From assembly GCF_026967935.1 (NCBI RefSeq), contig NZ_JAPVBL010000001.1:974082-1038081 (forward strand): DNA of 64,000 bases. The letters run 5' to 3'. A model generated the notes under the pieces. The model searched no databases and was not told the origin of the DNA. It saw only the letters and a program-made list of their open reading frames with translations. A program made the translations under genes and the position numbers. Shown here piece after piece: positions 11,018-21,009 of the stretch. Position 1 is the first letter of the stretch. Each line of letters begins with the position of its first letter. This DNA comes from Modestobacter sp. VKM Ac-2982 (GTDB lineage: Bacteria > Actinomycetota > Actinomycetes > Mycobacteriales > Geodermatophilaceae).

Positions 11018-12645
11018 CAGAGTGGGATGTTCCCGTGCTTCTTGGCGGGCAGGGTCTGGCGCTTGTTGGCCAGCAGCCGCAGCGCCCGGACGACGTGGAC
11101 GCGGGTGTGCGACGGCGGGATCACCGCGTCGACGTACCCGCGGTCGGCGGCGATGTAGGGGTTGGCGAGCGTGTCCTCGTAGTCGGTGACCAGCTCGGCG
11201 CGCAGCGACTCCGGGTCCTCGGCCGCGGCGAGCTCCTTGCGGTAGAGGATGCCGACGGCGCCCTGGGCACCGATCACCGCGATCTGGGCGGTCGGCCAGG
11301 CCAGGTTGACGTCGGCGCCGAGGTGCTTGGAGCCCATCACGTCGTACGCGCCGCCGTAGGCCTTGCGGGTGATCACGGTGATCTTCGGGACGGTGGCCTC
11401 GGCGTAGGCGTAGATCAGCTTGGCGCCCCGGCGGATGATCCCGTCCCACTCCTGCGAGGTGCCGGGCAGGAATCCGGGGACGTCGACGAAGGTGAGCACC
11501 GGGATGTTGAAGGCGTCGCAGGTGCGCACGAACCGCGCGGCCTTCTCGCTGGCGTCGATGTCGAGCGTGCCGGCGAGCTGGGTGGGCTGGTTGGCCACCA
11601 CGCCGACCGGGCGTCCCTCGACCCGGCCGAAGCCGATCAGGATGTTCGGCCCCCACAGCGCCTGGACCTCGAGGAACTCCCCGTCATCGAGGACGTGCTC
11701 GATGACGGTGTGCATGTCGTAGGGCGTGTTCGGCGAGTCCGGGACGAACGTGTCCAGCTCGCGGTCGTCGTCGGTGAGCGCCTCGGGGAGGGCGATGTCG
11801 ACCGGGGCGACCTCGATCGCCGGCAGGGGGTCGAGGTTGTTGCTGGGCAGGTGCGACAGCAGGGCCTTCACGTAGTCCAGCGCGTCGGCCTCGTCCTCGG
11901 CCAGGTAGTGCGCGACGCCGGACTTGGTGTTGTGGGTGCGGGCACCGCCGAGCTCCTCGAGGGTCACGTCCTCCCCGGTCACCGTCTTCACCACGTCGGG
12001 GCCGGTGATGAACATCTGGCTGGTCTTGTCGACCATGACGATGAAGTCGGTGAGCGCGGGGGAGTAGACGTGGCCACCGGCGGCGGCGCCCATCACCAGG
12101 GAGATCTGCGGGATGACCCCGGAGGCGTGCACGTTGCGCCGGAAGATCTCGGCGTAGAGGCCGAGGGAGACCACGCCCTCCTGGATCCGCGCGCCACCGC
12201 CCTCGTTGATCCCGATGACCGGGCAGCCGTTGCGCATGGCCAGGTCCAGCACCTTGACGATCTTCTCGCCGTAGACCTCGCCGAGGCTGCCGCCGAACAC
12301 GGTGACGTCCTGGGAGAAGACGCAGACCGGCCGGCCGTCGACCGTGCCGTACCCGGTGACGACGCCGTCCCCGAAGGGCCGCTTGGCGTCCATGCCGAAG
12401 TTGGTGGACCGGTGCCGGGCGAACTCGTCGAGCTCGGTGAACGAGCCCGGGTCCAGCAGCGCCTCGATCCGCTCCCGGGCGGTCATCTTCCCGGCGGCGT
12501 GCTGCTTGTCCACCGCGCGCTGCGACCCGGCGTGCGTTGCTTCCTCCACCCGCCGCTCGAAGTCGGCCAGCTTGCCGGCGGTGGTGTGCAGGTCGAGGTC
12601 GGCGGGGACGTGCTCTCCCGCGCTCTCCAGTTCGGCGGCACTCAC
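11017..12645 (-). CDS. accD: Acyl-CoA carboxylase beta subunit (propionyl-CoA carboxylase, AccD5 type)
   Basis: Carboxyltransferase of 542 aa that moves CO2 from biotin to propionyl- or acetyl-CoA. Both crotonase-fold halves are complete. Oxyanion-hole glycine motifs are visible ([24 protein letters not shown]) and the C-terminal half contains [20 protein letters not shown] and [13 protein letters not shown]. The N-terminal [16 protein letters not shown] and the [18 protein letters not shown] segment match AccD5. Propionyl-CoA is the likely substrate because methylmalonyl-CoA mutase is in the same window. The GTG start is only 20 bp from the birA start on the other strand and appears leaderless, with TACGCT 8 nt upstream. 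Confidence 0.95.
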   Translation of the reverse strand: MSAAELESAGEHVPADLDLHTTAGKLADFERRVEEATHAGSQRAVDKQHAAGKMTARERIEALLDPGSFTELDEFARHRSTNFGMDAKRPFGDGVVTGYGTVDGRPVCVFSQDVTVFGGSLGEVYGEKIVKVLDLAMRNGCPVIGINEGGGARIQEGVVSLGLYAEIFRRNVHASGVIPQISLVMGAAAGGHVYSPALTDFIVMVDKTSQMFITGPDVVKTVTGEDVTLEELGGARTHNTKSGVAHYLAEDEADALDYVKALLSHLPSNNLDPLPAIEVAPVDIALPEALTDDDRELDTFVPDSPNTPYDMHTVIEHVLDDGEFLEVQALWGPNILIGFGRVEGRPVGVVANQPTQLAGTLDIDASEKAARFVRTCDAFNIPVLTFVDVPGFLPGTSQEWDGIIRRGAKLIYAYAEATVPKITVITRKAYGGAYDVMGSKHLGADVNLAWPTAQIAVIGAQGAVGILYRKELAAAEDPESLRAELVTDYEDTLANPYIAADRGYVDAVIPPSHTRVHVVRALRLLANKRQTLPAKKHGNIPL

Positions 12646-12652
12646 AGCGCCG

Positions 12653-12659
12653 TAGCGTA
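12653..12659. promoter_or_regulatory. Overlapping divergent -10 elements between accD and birA
   Basis: In the 20-bp gap between two divergent starts, plus-strand TAGCGT (12653-12658) lies 7 nt before the birA GTG. Minus-strand TACGCT (12659-12654) lies 8 nt before the accD GTG. Both fit the TAnnnT -10 box of leaderless actinobacterial promoters, and they share five base pairs. No convincing -35 element is seen for either. Promoter identity is inferred from spacing only. Confidence 0.55.
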
Positions 12660-12665
12660 GGTGAC

Positions 12666-13496
12666 GTGCCCGACAGCCCCCGCACCGCAGCTCCTCCCGC
12701 CGACCGGCCGGGCCTCGACGCCGCCGCGCTGACCGCCGCCCTCACCCCCGGCAGCGGTCTCTGGCGGGCGGTCGAGGTGGTCGAGGCGATCGGGTCGACG
12801 AACGCCGAGCTGGTCGCCCGTGCGGCCGACGGTGCCGCCGAGGGGCTGGTGCTGGTGGCCGAGCACCAGGAGGCCGGGCGCGGACGACTGGACCGCACCT
12901 GGGTCTCCCCGCCGCAGGCGGGGCTGACGGTCTCGGTGCTGCTGCGGCCCGACGTCCCGGCGGCCCGGCGGGCCTGGCTCTCGCTGCTGACCGGGGTGGC
13001 GCTGGCCGAGGCGGTCGGGGAGGTGGCAGGCGTCCGCACCTCGCTGAAGTGGCCCAACGACCTGCTCGCCGCCGACGGCCGGAAGCTGGCCGGCATCCTG
13101 GCCGAGAGCTCGGGCAACGCCGTGGTGGTGGGCGTCGGGCTCAACGTCTCGACCCGCACCGACGAGCTGCCCGACACCGGCACCTCCCTGGAGCTGGTGC
13201 GCCAGGAGCCCGTCGACCGGCCGGCGGTGCTGCTGGCCTTCCTGCGGGCGCTGGACCAGCGCTACGCCCGCTGGTCGCAGGTGCTCGGCGACCCGGTCTC
13301 CTCCGGCCTCGCCCAGGACTACCTGGGCTGGTGCAGCACGGTCGGTTCCGCCGTCACCGTGACGATGCCCGACGGCTCGGCCCTCGACGGGGTCGCCGAG
13401 GCGGTGGACTGGGACGGCCGGCTCGTCGTCCGCACCGACGCCGGGGTCCTGGAGCTCGCCTCCGGGGACGTGCGACACGTCCGGCGGGGCCGGTGA
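12666..13496 (+). CDS. birA: Biotin--[acetyl-CoA-carboxylase] ligase, monofunctional
   Basis: About 276 aa. Activates biotin with ATP and attaches it to the carrier lysine of AccA. The adenylation motif ([15 protein letters not shown]), KWPNDLL and KLAGILAES are intact, followed by the C-terminal SH3-like domain ([21 protein letters not shown]). There is no N-terminal helix-turn-helix, so unlike E. coli BirA it should not act as a repressor. The GTG start is chosen because a TAGCGT box sits 7 nt upstream and the divergent accD begins 20 bp away. Functionally linked to the carboxylase operon on the other strand. Confidence 0.94.
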   Translation: MPDSPRTAAPPADRPGLDAAALTAALTPGSGLWRAVEVVEAIGSTNAELVARAADGAAEGLVLVAEHQEAGRGRLDRTWVSPPQAGLTVSVLLRPDVPAARRAWLSLLTGVALAEAVGEVAGVRTSLKWPNDLLAADGRKLAGILAESSGNAVVVGVGLNVSTRTDELPDTGTSLELVRQEPVDRPAVLLAFLRALDQRYARWSQVLGDPVSSGLAQDYLGWCSTVGSAVTVTMPDGSALDGVAEAVDWDGRLVVRTDAGVLELASGDVRHVRRGR

Positions 13497-13527
13497 CGCA
13501 CTCAGGCGGGTAGGTCATCCTGGCGAC

Positions 13528-14091
13528 GTGGCCTACCCCGACAAGGTGCTCGGTGCCGACGAAGAGGTCGAGCGCCACCTGCACCCCCACTGGTTGACCG
13601 TCTTCTGGCCCGTCGTGGCGTTCCTGGCGCTGGTCGGCCTGGCCTCCTTCGGCGCGGCGATCGTGCCGGCCGGGGATCAGCAGGGGATGTGGCGGCTGGT
13701 CGTCGTCGGGGTCGCCGTCCTCCTCGCGGTGTTCCTGGTCGTCATCCCGCTGCTGCGCTGGCGCACCACGCACTACGTGATCACCACCCACCGGCTGCTG
13801 TACCGGGTCGGCATCCTGTCCCGGCACGGCCGGGACATCGGCCTGTCCCGGATCACCGACGTCTCCTACCGGCAGACCGTGTGGGAGCGGCTGGTCAACT
13901 CCGGCACCGTCTCGATCGAGACGGCGGGGGAGGGCGGCCCGACCGTGTTCCGCGCCATCCCCGACAGCGAGGGGGTGCAGCAGCTGCTCAACCAGCTGGT
14001 CGAGGAGGACGCCGACCGGCGGGCGCGGGAGAGCGCGGCCCACCTCGGCGAGTACCACCGGGGCGACACCCACCCGACCGAACAGTTCTGA
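13528..14091 (+). CDS. PH-domain (bPH2/YdbS-like) membrane protein
   Basis: 187 aa. Two N-terminal membrane helices (LTVFWPVVAFLALVGLASF and LVVVGVAVLLAVFLVVIP) are followed by a bacterial pleckstrin-homology-like domain with the typical start WRTTHYVITTHRLLYRVG and IGLSRITDVSYRQTVWER. The C-terminal tail is charged (EEDADRRARESAAHLGEY). Members are widespread in Actinobacteria, often near birA and purK; their function is not settled. It is co-directional with birA, 31 bp downstream, with a GTG start. Confidence 0.85.
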   Translation: MAYPDKVLGADEEVERHLHPHWLTVFWPVVAFLALVGLASFGAAIVPAGDQQGMWRLVVVGVAVLLAVFLVVIPLLRWRTTHYVITTHRLLYRVGILSRHGRDIGLSRITDVSYRQTVWERLVNSGTVSIETAGEGGPTVFRAIPDSEGVQQLLNQLVEEDADRRARESAAHLGEYHRGDTHPTEQF

Positions 14092-14168
14092 GCTGCACCA
14101 GCGCTCCCGGGCGCCCGCCGGACCGGTCCGTCACGGCGTGCCTGGACGGTTCTGTCGGAGGGGACACC

Positions 14169-14174
14169 TAACGT
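14169..14174 (+). promoter_or_regulatory. -10 box of a leaderless sbcD promoter
   Basis: TAACGT ends 7 nt before the sbcD ATG, so the transcript would begin at or next to the start codon. There is no Shine-Dalgarno sequence in between. Confidence 0.5.
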
Positions 14175-14181
14175 CCCGGGC

Positions 14182-15330
14182 ATGCGGCTGCTGCACACCT
14201 CCGACTGGCACATCGGCCGCTCCCTGCACGGCACCGACCTGCTCGCCGAACAGGAGCAGGTCCTGGGCGGGCTGGCCGACGCCGTCCGGGCGGAGTCCGT
14301 CGACGTGGTCCTGGTCGCCGGTGACGTCTACGACCGCGCCGTCCCCTCGGCCGATGCCACCGGGGTGCTCGACCGGGTGCTCATGCGGCTGCGCAGCGCC
14401 GGTGCCCAGGTGGTCCTCACCCCGGGCAACCACGACTCGGCCCGCAGGCTGGGCTTCGGCGCGGGGCTGATGGCCCGGTCCGGGGTGCACGTCCGGGCAG
14501 TGACGCCGACGCTCGACGAGCCGGTGCTGCTGAGCGACGAGCACGGTGACGTCGCGCTGTACGGCCTGCCGTACCTCGAGCCGGAGGTGGCCCGGCACGA
14601 GCTGGGGCTGACCGACGCGCGCGGCCACGAGGCGGTCGTGGGCGCGGCGATGGACCGGGTCCGGGCCGATCTGTTCCTCCGCCCGGGCACCCGATCGGTG
14701 GTGCTGGCGCACGCCTTCGTCGGCGGCGGGCTCCCCAGCGAGAGCGAACGGGACATCTGCGTGGGCGGGGTCGACCTGGTCTCCGCCGCGATCTTCGACG
14801 GCGTCGACTACGTCGCGCTGGGGCACCTGCACCGGCCGCAGTCGCTCAGCGACCGGATCCGCTACAGCGGTTCGCCGCTGGCCTACTCCTTCGGCGAGGC
14901 CGGCCAGCAGAAGCAGGCCTGGCTGGTCGACCTCGATGCTCACGGGCTGGCAGAGGTGCGGCCCGTCCCGCTCCCGGCGCCCCGCCAGCTGACCGTGCTG
15001 CGCGGCGAGCTCGCCGCGCTGCTCGCCGACCCGGGGCTGGAGGCGGTGACCGAGCACTTCGTCTCCGCCCAGCTCACCGACGCGGTCCGGCCGGCCGACC
15101 CGATGCGCCAGCTGCAGGGTCGCTTCCCGCATGCGGTCCACCTGGAGTGGGCCGGCACCGGCACCGCCGGTGACCAGCGCAGCTACACCGAGCGGCTGGC
15201 CGGCCGCAGCGACCTGGAGGTCGCCGGGGAGTTCGTCGCCCACGTCCGCGCGGTGGCCGCCACTCCGGCCGAGCTCGAGCTGCTGGGCCGTGCGCTGGCT
15301 GCGGCCGCGCACGAGGAGTCGCTGGCATGA
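14182..15330 (+). CDS. sbcD: Exonuclease SbcCD, nuclease subunit SbcD (Mre11-like)
   Basis: 382 aa calcineurin-like phosphoesterase that, with SbcC, cuts hairpins and processes protein-blocked DNA ends. The metallophosphatase motifs appear in order: SDWHIG, AGDVYDRA, PGNHDSARR, LAHAFVGGG and ALGHLHRPQ, so all Mn-binding residues are in place. The C-terminal capping domain is present. The ATG seems leaderless. The stop overlaps the sbcC start (ATGA). Confidence 0.95.
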   Translation: MRLLHTSDWHIGRSLHGTDLLAEQEQVLGGLADAVRAESVDVVLVAGDVYDRAVPSADATGVLDRVLMRLRSAGAQVVLTPGNHDSARRLGFGAGLMARSGVHVRAVTPTLDEPVLLSDEHGDVALYGLPYLEPEVARHELGLTDARGHEAVVGAAMDRVRADLFLRPGTRSVVLAHAFVGGGLPSESERDICVGGVDLVSAAIFDGVDYVALGHLHRPQSLSDRIRYSGSPLAYSFGEAGQQKQAWLVDLDAHGLAEVRPVPLPAPRQLTVLRGELAALLADPGLEAVTEHFVSAQLTDAVRPADPMRQLQGRFPHAVHLEWAGTGTAGDQRSYTERLAGRSDLEVAGEFVAHVRAVAATPAELELLGRALAAAAHEESLA

Positions 15331-18287
15331 GGGTCCACTCGCTCTCCCTGACCGCCTTCGGGCCGTTCGCCGACCGGGTCGAGGTCGATCTCGATGACGT
15401 CGGCCGGGACGGGCTCTTCCTGCTCTGGGGCCCGACCGGGGCCGGGAAGACGACGCTGCTCGACGGGGTGGTGTACGCCCTCTACGGGACGGTCCCCGGG
15501 GCGCGCGGGGAGGAGAAGCGGCTGCGCAGCGACCACGCCGATGAGCAGGTGCGCACCGAGGTGACCTGCGAGGTGACGCTCGGCGGGGAACGGCTGCTGG
15601 TCGTCCGCCGGCCCGAGCAGCAGCGGCCCAAACGGCGCGGCACCGGCTGGACGACCGAGCAGGCCAAGCTGACCGTGCAGCGGTGGACGACCGCCGGCTG
15701 GGAGCCGGTCAGCACCCGGATCGACGAGGGCTCCGAGCACCTGCGGAGCCGGCTGGGCCTGTCGGCCGAGCAGTTCTGCCAGGTGGTGTTGCTGCCGCAG
15801 GGGGACTTCGCGCGGTTCCTGCGGGCCGAGCCGGAGGACCGCGGCCGGCTGCTGCGCACGCTCTTCGACGTAGGGCGCTTCGCCCGGATCGAGGACTGGC
15901 TCGCCGACCAACGCACCGTCGCGCGCGGGCAGTGGGACGAGGTGCGGCTGCGGGCCAGCACCCTGCTGGCCCGGGTGGCCCAGGTGGCCGACGTCGAGGT
16001 GCCCGAGGAGCTGGCGCCGGAGCTGGTCGGCGCCACGCCGCACGCCTCGGCCGGCGCCTGGGTGCAGCGCGTCCGGGCGGAGGTGGCGACGCGGCTGGCC
16101 GACCGGGAACAGGAGGCAGAGCGGGCAGCCGCCGAGGTCGAGCGGGTCGACGCCGTGCTGGCCACCGCGCGAGCCGAGCTGGACCGGCACGACCGGCGCG
16201 ACCGGGCCCGGGCCGAGCTCGCCCGGCTGGAGGCCGAGGCGGCGGACCTGCTGCCGTTGCGTGCGGCGCTGGACGCCGGGGGTCGGGCCGAGCCGGTCCG
16301 GGACGTGCTCGAGGCGGCTGGTCGTGCGGCACTGGACGCCGAGGGTGCTGCGGACCACCTGGCGTCGGCCCGCGACCGCTGGGCTGCGGTGGCCGCCGGT
16401 CGTCCGGCCGACACGGTGCTCTCCCGGGCGCTGCGGGACGAGATCGCCGCACTGCGGGCCCTGCTGCCCGACGTCGACCGCGCCGCCGAGCTGGCTCGCT
16501 TGGTCGGCCAGGCCACTCGCCGGGTCGATGCCCTCCACGCCCGCTGCGCCCAGGACGAGGCCGCCGCGCTGGAGTGGCCGGCCCGGCTGGCCGAGCAGGA
16601 GGCCCGGGTCGTCGAGGCCGCGGAGGCGGCATCGAGCCTGCCCGGGCTGACCGCCGTGCTCGAGGGTCGGCGTGCCGCCCTCGCCGCGGCCCGGGCGGCC
16701 GGTGAACTGGCTGGTCGGCAGGACGCGCAGCGCAGCGCCGTCGACGCGGCCCGCGAGGCCTGGCTGGACGCCCGCGAGACGTGGGGCGACCTGCGGACCC
16801 GGCGGCTGGACGGGATGGCCGCTGAGCTCGCCGCCGCGCTGGCCGACGGCCACGACTGTCCGGTGTGTGGTGCGCTGGAGCACCCCCGGCTGGCCCAGCA
16901 CGACGGTCCAGTGGTGACCCAGGCCGACGAGGACGCCGCCCGCACTGCGGCGGAAGCTGCCGAGGCCCGGCTCGCCGACCTGCGCACCACGCTGGAGGAG
17001 ACCGACCGGGAGCTGGCGGTGCTCCGTGCCCAGGCAGGACCGGAGCCGCTGGCCGACAAGGAGCACGCGCTCGCCGAGGCGGCCCAGCAGGAGGCGCAGG
17101 CGCGCACCAGGGCAGGCACCTTGGACGGCGCACGCCGGGCACTGGCCACGCTGACCGCCGAACGGGACGCTGCCTCGGCAGCCACTGCCGCGGCCCGCGA
17201 GGAGCTGGCGCGGCGGACCGCCGAGCGTGCGGCAGCACAGGAGACGCTCGCGACGGTGCAGCAGCGGCTGCTCGCCGCGCAGGGCGCGGACCCCGGCATC
17301 GCCGCCCGGATCACCCGCCTCACCGCCGAGGCCGAACGGTGCGAGGCGCTCGTGGACACCGAGGGCGCGGAACTGCGCGCCCGCACGGCGGCCGACGCGG
17401 CTCGCCGGCTCGCCGAGGAACGCGTCGCCGACGCCGGGTTCCCCGACCTGCTGGCTGCCGCGGGGGCACTGTTGGACCGGGCCACCGCCGCATCGACCGG
17501 TCGGCGGGTGGCCGAGCACGACCAGCGGTGGTCGGTGGTCACCGCGACGCTCGCCGAACCGGAGCTGGCCGACCTCGCACCCCGGCCGGACCTGGACGCG
17601 CTCACCGCCGGCTGCCGCGGTGCGACCCGTACCCGGGAGGCCGCCGTGGGTGCGCTCGCCGAGGTGCGGCGCTGCGCCGACGCCCTCGAGTCGCTCACCG
17701 CTGACCTCACCGAGATCGAGGTGGAGCTGGACGACTGTCGGGCCCGCGCCGAGCAGGTCACCGCGCTCGCCGACCTGGTCAACGGCCGCGGGGCCAACAC
17801 GCTGCGGATGCGGCTGCAGTCCTTCGTGCTCGCCGCCCGGCTGGAGCAGGTCGCGGCCGTGGCCAGCCGGCGGCTGCGGGACATGTCCGGCGGCCGGTAC
17901 ACGTTCCTGCACAGCGACGCCCAGGGTCGGCACGGGGCCCGGGGAGGGCTGGGCCTGGACGTCCTCGACGAGTACACCGGCGCTCGGCGACCGACGAAGA
18001 CGCTCTCCGGCGGCGAGAGCTTCATGGCCTCCCTGGCCCTGGCCCTGGGCCTGGCCGACGTCGTCACGGCCGAGAGCGGTGGGGTCCGGATCGACACCCT
18101 CTTCGTCGACGAGGGCTTCGGCACCCTGGACCCGCAGTCGCTGGACGCGGTGATGACCGTTCTGGACGAACTGCGCCGGGGTGGCCGGACCGTCGGGGTG
18201 ATCAGCCACGTCGAGGAGCTGCGGACCAGGATCAGCAGCCGCCTGGAGGTCGTCTCCGGGCGACATGGCTCCCGGCTGGCGGCCTGA
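15327..18287 (+). CDS. sbcC: Exonuclease SbcCD, SMC-like ATPase subunit SbcC (Rad50-like)
   Basis: 986 aa. The N-terminal ATPase lobe holds Walker A (GPTGAGKTT). Long Ala/Glu/Arg-rich coiled-coil arms flank a zinc-hook CPVC at residues 511-514, which would dimerise two molecules through Zn. The C-terminal lobe has the ABC signature LSGGESFMASLALALGL, Walker B (LFVDEGFGTLD) and a D-loop. Length and layout are normal for SbcC. ATGA overlap with sbcD ensures coupled synthesis of the complex. Confidence 0.96.
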   Translation: MRVHSLSLTAFGPFADRVEVDLDDVGRDGLFLLWGPTGAGKTTLLDGVVYALYGTVPGARGEEKRLRSDHADEQVRTEVTCEVTLGGERLLVVRRPEQQRPKRRGTGWTTEQAKLTVQRWTTAGWEPVSTRIDEGSEHLRSRLGLSAEQFCQVVLLPQGDFARFLRAEPEDRGRLLRTLFDVGRFARIEDWLADQRTVARGQWDEVRLRASTLLARVAQVADVEVPEELAPELVGATPHASAGAWVQRVRAEVATRLADREQEAERAAAEVERVDAVLATARAELDRHDRRDRARAELARLEAEAADLLPLRAALDAGGRAEPVRDVLEAAGRAALDAEGAADHLASARDRWAAVAAGRPADTVLSRALRDEIAALRALLPDVDRAAELARLVGQATRRVDALHARCAQDEAAALEWPARLAEQEARVVEAAEAASSLPGLTAVLEGRRAALAAARAAGELAGRQDAQRSAVDAAREAWLDARETWGDLRTRRLDGMAAELAAALADGHDCPVCGALEHPRLAQHDGPVVTQADEDAARTAAEAAEARLADLRTTLEETDRELAVLRAQAGPEPLADKEHALAEAAQQEAQARTRAGTLDGARRALATLTAERDAASAATAAAREELARRTAERAAAQETLATVQQRLLAAQGADPGIAARITRLTAEAERCEALVDTEGAELRARTAADAARRLAEERVADAGFPDLLAAAGALLDRATAASTGRRVAEHDQRWSVVTATLAEPELADLAPRPDLDALTAGCRGATRTREAAVGALAEVRRCADALESLTADLTEIEVELDDCRARAEQVTALADLVNGRGANTLRMRLQSFVLAARLEQVAAVASRRLRDMSGGRYTFLHSDAQGRHGARGGLGLDVLDEYTGARRPTKTLSGGESFMASLALALGLADVVTAESGGVRIDTLFVDEGFGTLDPQSLDAVMTVLDELRRGGRTVGVISHVEELRTRISSRLEVVSGRHGSRLAA

Positions 18288-18360
18288 GCTCTGCCCGGTC
18301 GGGTCCCGGACGCAGACCGCGGCCGGTCCCGCCCACGGAGCCCTTGGGCTGCCCGCAGGG

Positions 18361-18909
18361 TCAGCTGGACAGCGGGGCGCGGCGCTCCGTCTGCTCGGTC
18401 GGTCCGGCAGGCTGCGGCTGCTCTGGGACGACGGGGGAGAGCCCGTCGCGGTCAAGACCTGCGTCCACGGTTGCGAGGAACACCCAGCGGCGGTAGGCCA
18501 GGTAGCGGATCACCGTGCCCAGGACGATCGAACAGACGTTGGCCACCTGCAGCACCAGGGCGCTGTCCTGTCCCAACGGGTAGCGGACCACCGCGACCAC
18601 GGCCAGGCCGAGCAGGAGCGTGACGCCGTTGATCGCGGCGAAGAGCAGGTACTCGCGCGCGACGCCCGAGCGGGCCCGGTGGGAGAACGACCAGTAGCGG
18701 TGACCCACGTACGCCGCGGTCATCGAGATGACGGTGGCCGCCGCGTTCGAGGTGACCGCTCCCACGCCGAGGTGTGCGTAGAGCAGCTGGAAGCAGCCGA
18801 CCTGGATCAGGAAGCAGATGGCCCCGACCACGCCGAAGGCCCCCAGCTCCTTGCCCAGAAGGCTCGCTGTCGCGCTGACCCCGCTCAGGAGGTCACGGGG
18901 TGAACGCAC
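18361..18909 (-). CDS. GtrA-family membrane protein
   Basis: 182 aa with four predicted membrane helices (for example LGAFGVVGAICFLIQVGCF and LLFAAINGVTLLLGLAVVAVV) and the family landmark YVGHRYWSFSHRAR after the second helix. GtrA proteins are thought to help move lipid-linked sugars across the membrane; in Actinobacteria one member serves arabinogalactan assembly. The tail after the last helix is Pro/Gln/Glu-rich. GTG start with a TAGAAT box 6 nt upstream. It is convergent with sbcC and divergent from purK. Confidence 0.85.
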   Translation of the reverse strand: MRSPRDLLSGVSATASLLGKELGAFGVVGAICFLIQVGCFQLLYAHLGVGAVTSNAAATVISMTAAYVGHRYWSFSHRARSGVAREYLLFAAINGVTLLLGLAVVAVVRYPLGQDSALVLQVANVCSIVLGTVIRYLAYRRWVFLATVDAGLDRDGLSPVVPEQPQPAGPTEQTERRAPLSS

Positions 18910-18915
18910 CGGTCG

Positions 18916-18921
18916 ATTCTA
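18916..18921 (-). promoter_or_regulatory. -10 box of the leaderless GtrA gene promoter
   Basis: On the minus strand TAGAAT, close to the TATAAT consensus, ends 6 nt before the GTG start codon, with no ribosome-binding site between them. Confidence 0.55.
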
Positions 18922-19010
18922 GGGATGGTGGCGCGTCCCGGCCCGGCGAACGGTGGGCACGTGCTGGTCAGCGCAGGCGGATGCCACGCAGTCACTAGGC
19001 TGACGGCACC

Positions 19011-20216
19011 ATGCACGCACCTCTGCACCCAGTCACCGGCCTGCCCGTGGTGGCGATGGTCGGTGGCGGTCAGCTCTCTCGTATGACCCAGCAGGCAGCG
19101 ATCGCACTAGGGCAGTCGCTGCGGGTGTTGGCCGCTGACCCGGCCGAGTCCGCCGCCCTCGTGGCCGCCGACGTGCAGTTGGGTGACCACAACGAGCTCG
19201 CCGACCTCCGGCGCCTCGCCGCGGGCGCCACCGTGGTCACCTTCGACCACGAGCACGTGCCGACCGAGCACCTGCGTGCGCTGGAGGCCGACGGCCATCG
19301 GGTCGCCCCCGGTCCTGCCGCCCTGGTGCACGCCCAGGACAAGCTGGTGCTCCGCCGGGCGCTGGCCGAGGCGGGGGAGCCCCAGCCGGCCTGGGCCGAG
19401 GTCTCCACGGTGCACGACGTCACAACCTTCGCCGACGGCGTCGGCTGGCCGGTGGTGCTGAAGACACCGCGGGGCGGCTACGACGGCAAGGGCGTCTTTG
19501 TCGTCTCCGGCCCCGACCAGGTCGCCGAGCTCCTCGAGCGGCACGGCACCCTGCTCGCCGAGGAGCGGGTGGCGATGGTCCGTGAGCTGTCGGCGCAGGT
19601 GGCCCGCTCGCCGTTCGGCCAGGTCGCGGTCTGGCCGGTGGTCGAGACGATCCAGCGGGACGGCGTCTGCAACGAGGTGCTCGCCCCGGCGCCCGGCCTG
19701 TCCGAGGAGCTGGCGATCGCCGCCCAGGAACTCGCCGTCCGGATCGCCGACCGGCTCGGCGTGGTCGGGATGCTGGCCGTCGAGCTGTTCGAGACCGCCG
19801 ACGGTGTGCTGGTCAACGAGCTGGCCATGCGCCCGCACAACTCCGGGCACTGGACCATCGAGGGCGCCCGGACCAGCCAGTTCGAGCAGCACCTGCGCGC
19901 CGTCCTGGACTACCCGCTGGGGTCCACGGCGATGACCGCGCCGGTGGTCGTGATGGCCAACGTGCTCGGCGGCGCCACCGCGGACGACGGCTGGGACGGG
20001 CCCGGTCTGGACGAGCGGATGCACCACCTGATGGCGCACTGGCCCGACGTGAAGCTGCACTGGTACGGCAAGGGCCAGCGACGCGGCCGCAAGCTCGGGC
20101 ACGTCACCGCACTGGGCGTGGACCTGGCCGAGGTGCGCGCCCGCGCGGTGGCCGCGGCCCGGTACCTGGCCGACGGCGTGGTCGACCCCGCGTTCGCCTT
20201 CGAGACCGAGCACTGA
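19011..20216 (+). CDS. purK: 5-(carboxyamino)imidazole ribonucleotide synthase
   Basis: 401 aa ATP-grasp enzyme of de novo purine synthesis that carboxylates AIR to N5-CAIR with bicarbonate and ATP. Seen are the N-terminal [18 protein letters not shown], the ATP-grasp loop [15 protein letters not shown], the metal and phosphate site [20 protein letters not shown], and [26 protein letters not shown] hexamer 9 nt before the ATG suggests a very short or absent leader. purE follows after 11 bp, so the two consecutive reactions are encoded together. Confidence 0.96.
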   Translation: MHAPLHPVTGLPVVAMVGGGQLSRMTQQAAIALGQSLRVLAADPAESAALVAADVQLGDHNELADLRRLAAGATVVTFDHEHVPTEHLRALEADGHRVAPGPAALVHAQDKLVLRRALAEAGEPQPAWAEVSTVHDVTTFADGVGWPVVLKTPRGGYDGKGVFVVSGPDQVAELLERHGTLLAEERVAMVRELSAQVARSPFGQVAVWPVVETIQRDGVCNEVLAPAPGLSEELAIAAQELAVRIADRLGVVGMLAVELFETADGVLVNELAMRPHNSGHWTIEGARTSQFEQHLRAVLDYPLGSTAMTAPVVVMANVLGGATADDGWDGPGLDERMHHLMAHWPDVKLHWYGKGQRRGRKLGHVTALGVDLAEVRARAVAAARYLADGVVDPAFAFETEH

Positions 20217-20227
20217 GGAGTGGCACC

Positions 20228-20731
20228 GTGAACGACCCGATCGTCGGCATCGTCATGGGCAGCGACTCCGACTGGCCGATGATGGAGCCGGCCGCCCAGG
20301 CGCTGACCGAGTTCGACGTCCCGTGGGAGGCGCATGTCCTCTCCGCGCACCGCACCCCACGGCGGATGCTCGACTACGCCGAGTCCGCGCACCTGCGGGG
20401 CCTGCGCGTGGTCATCGCCGGGGCCGGGGGAGCAGCGCACCTGCCCGGGATGATCGCCGCGGCGACGCCGCTGCCGGTCATCGGCGTCCCCCGGCCGCTG
20501 GACCGGCTCGACGGTCTGGACAGCCTGCTGTCCATCGTGCAGATGCCGGCGGGCGTCCCGGTGGCCACGGTGTCGATCGGCGGTGGCCGCAACGCCGGCC
20601 TCCTCGCGGTGCGCATCCTGGCGGCAGGTGACGACGTGCTGCGCGCGGCCGTGGAGCGGTTCCAGGCCGAGCTGGCCGACTCGGTCGTCGAGCGGGACGC
20701 CCGGCTGCAGGACCGTCTCCCGCCGCGCTGA
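20228..20731 (+). CDS. purE: 5-(carboxyamino)imidazole ribonucleotide mutase
   Basis: 167 aa class I PurE, which converts N5-CAIR made by PurK into CAIR. Diagnostic motifs are [34 protein letters not shown] and [14 protein letters not shown]. The GTG start has a GAGGAG site and lies directly after purK. The gene runs head-on into an acyltransferase fragment on the other strand. Confidence 0.96.
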   Translation: MNDPIVGIVMGSDSDWPMMEPAAQALTEFDVPWEAHVLSAHRTPRRMLDYAESAHLRGLRVVIAGAGGAAHLPGMIAAATPLPVIGVPRPLDRLDGLDSLLSIVQMPAGVPVATVSIGGGRNAGLLAVRILAAGDDVLRAAVERFQAELADSVVERDARLQDRLPPR

Positions 20732-20734
20732 GCC

Positions 20735-20995
20735 GGGTCGCCACAGCGCGACCGCAGGCAGTTCGACGAACCGGCATGTCAGCACGCTGAACAGCATGAC
20801 CGCGCCCACCCAGACGGCGACGCTGAGCGCCGCCGAGGCCAGCGCCGGGACGGCGAGGGGCGCCACGGCCTGGAGGAGGCACCCGAGTAGCTCAGGACGC
20901 CGAGTTCGCGCAGCGCCCAGGGCACGCGGCGGTTCCGCAGCGCGATGCCCGCGCACAAGACCGCGTAGGCGGCGAACCACGCGGTCACCATCGCG
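20735..20995 (-). pseudogene. C-terminal remnant of an acyltransferase-3 (OafA/YrhL-like) membrane protein
   Basis: Two minus-strand frames carry consecutive pieces of a multi-pass acyltransferase tail. One reads MVTAWFAAYAVLCAGIALRN and VPWALRELGVLSYSG. After a frameshift near 20882 the other reads LLQAVAPLAVPALAS, then AVMLFSVLTCRFVE and LPAVALW. The SYSG..LLQ and ..R(F)VELP order matches the last helices of the family, whose motif is normally SYxxYLxH..E.P. The catalytic N-terminal half is absent. It borders the IS66 fragment, so the gene was probably destroyed by that insertion and rearrangement. Confidence 0.6.
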
Positions 20996-21009
20996 ACCAG
21001 GCTGCGCGT

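Noticed and set aside
15183-18455. A 1090-codon open frame antisense to sbcC
   Set aside because: GC-rich coding DNA leaves long open frames on the other strand. Its translation is low-complexity (Gly/Gln/Arg/Pro) with no domain, while the plus strand encodes textbook SbcC.
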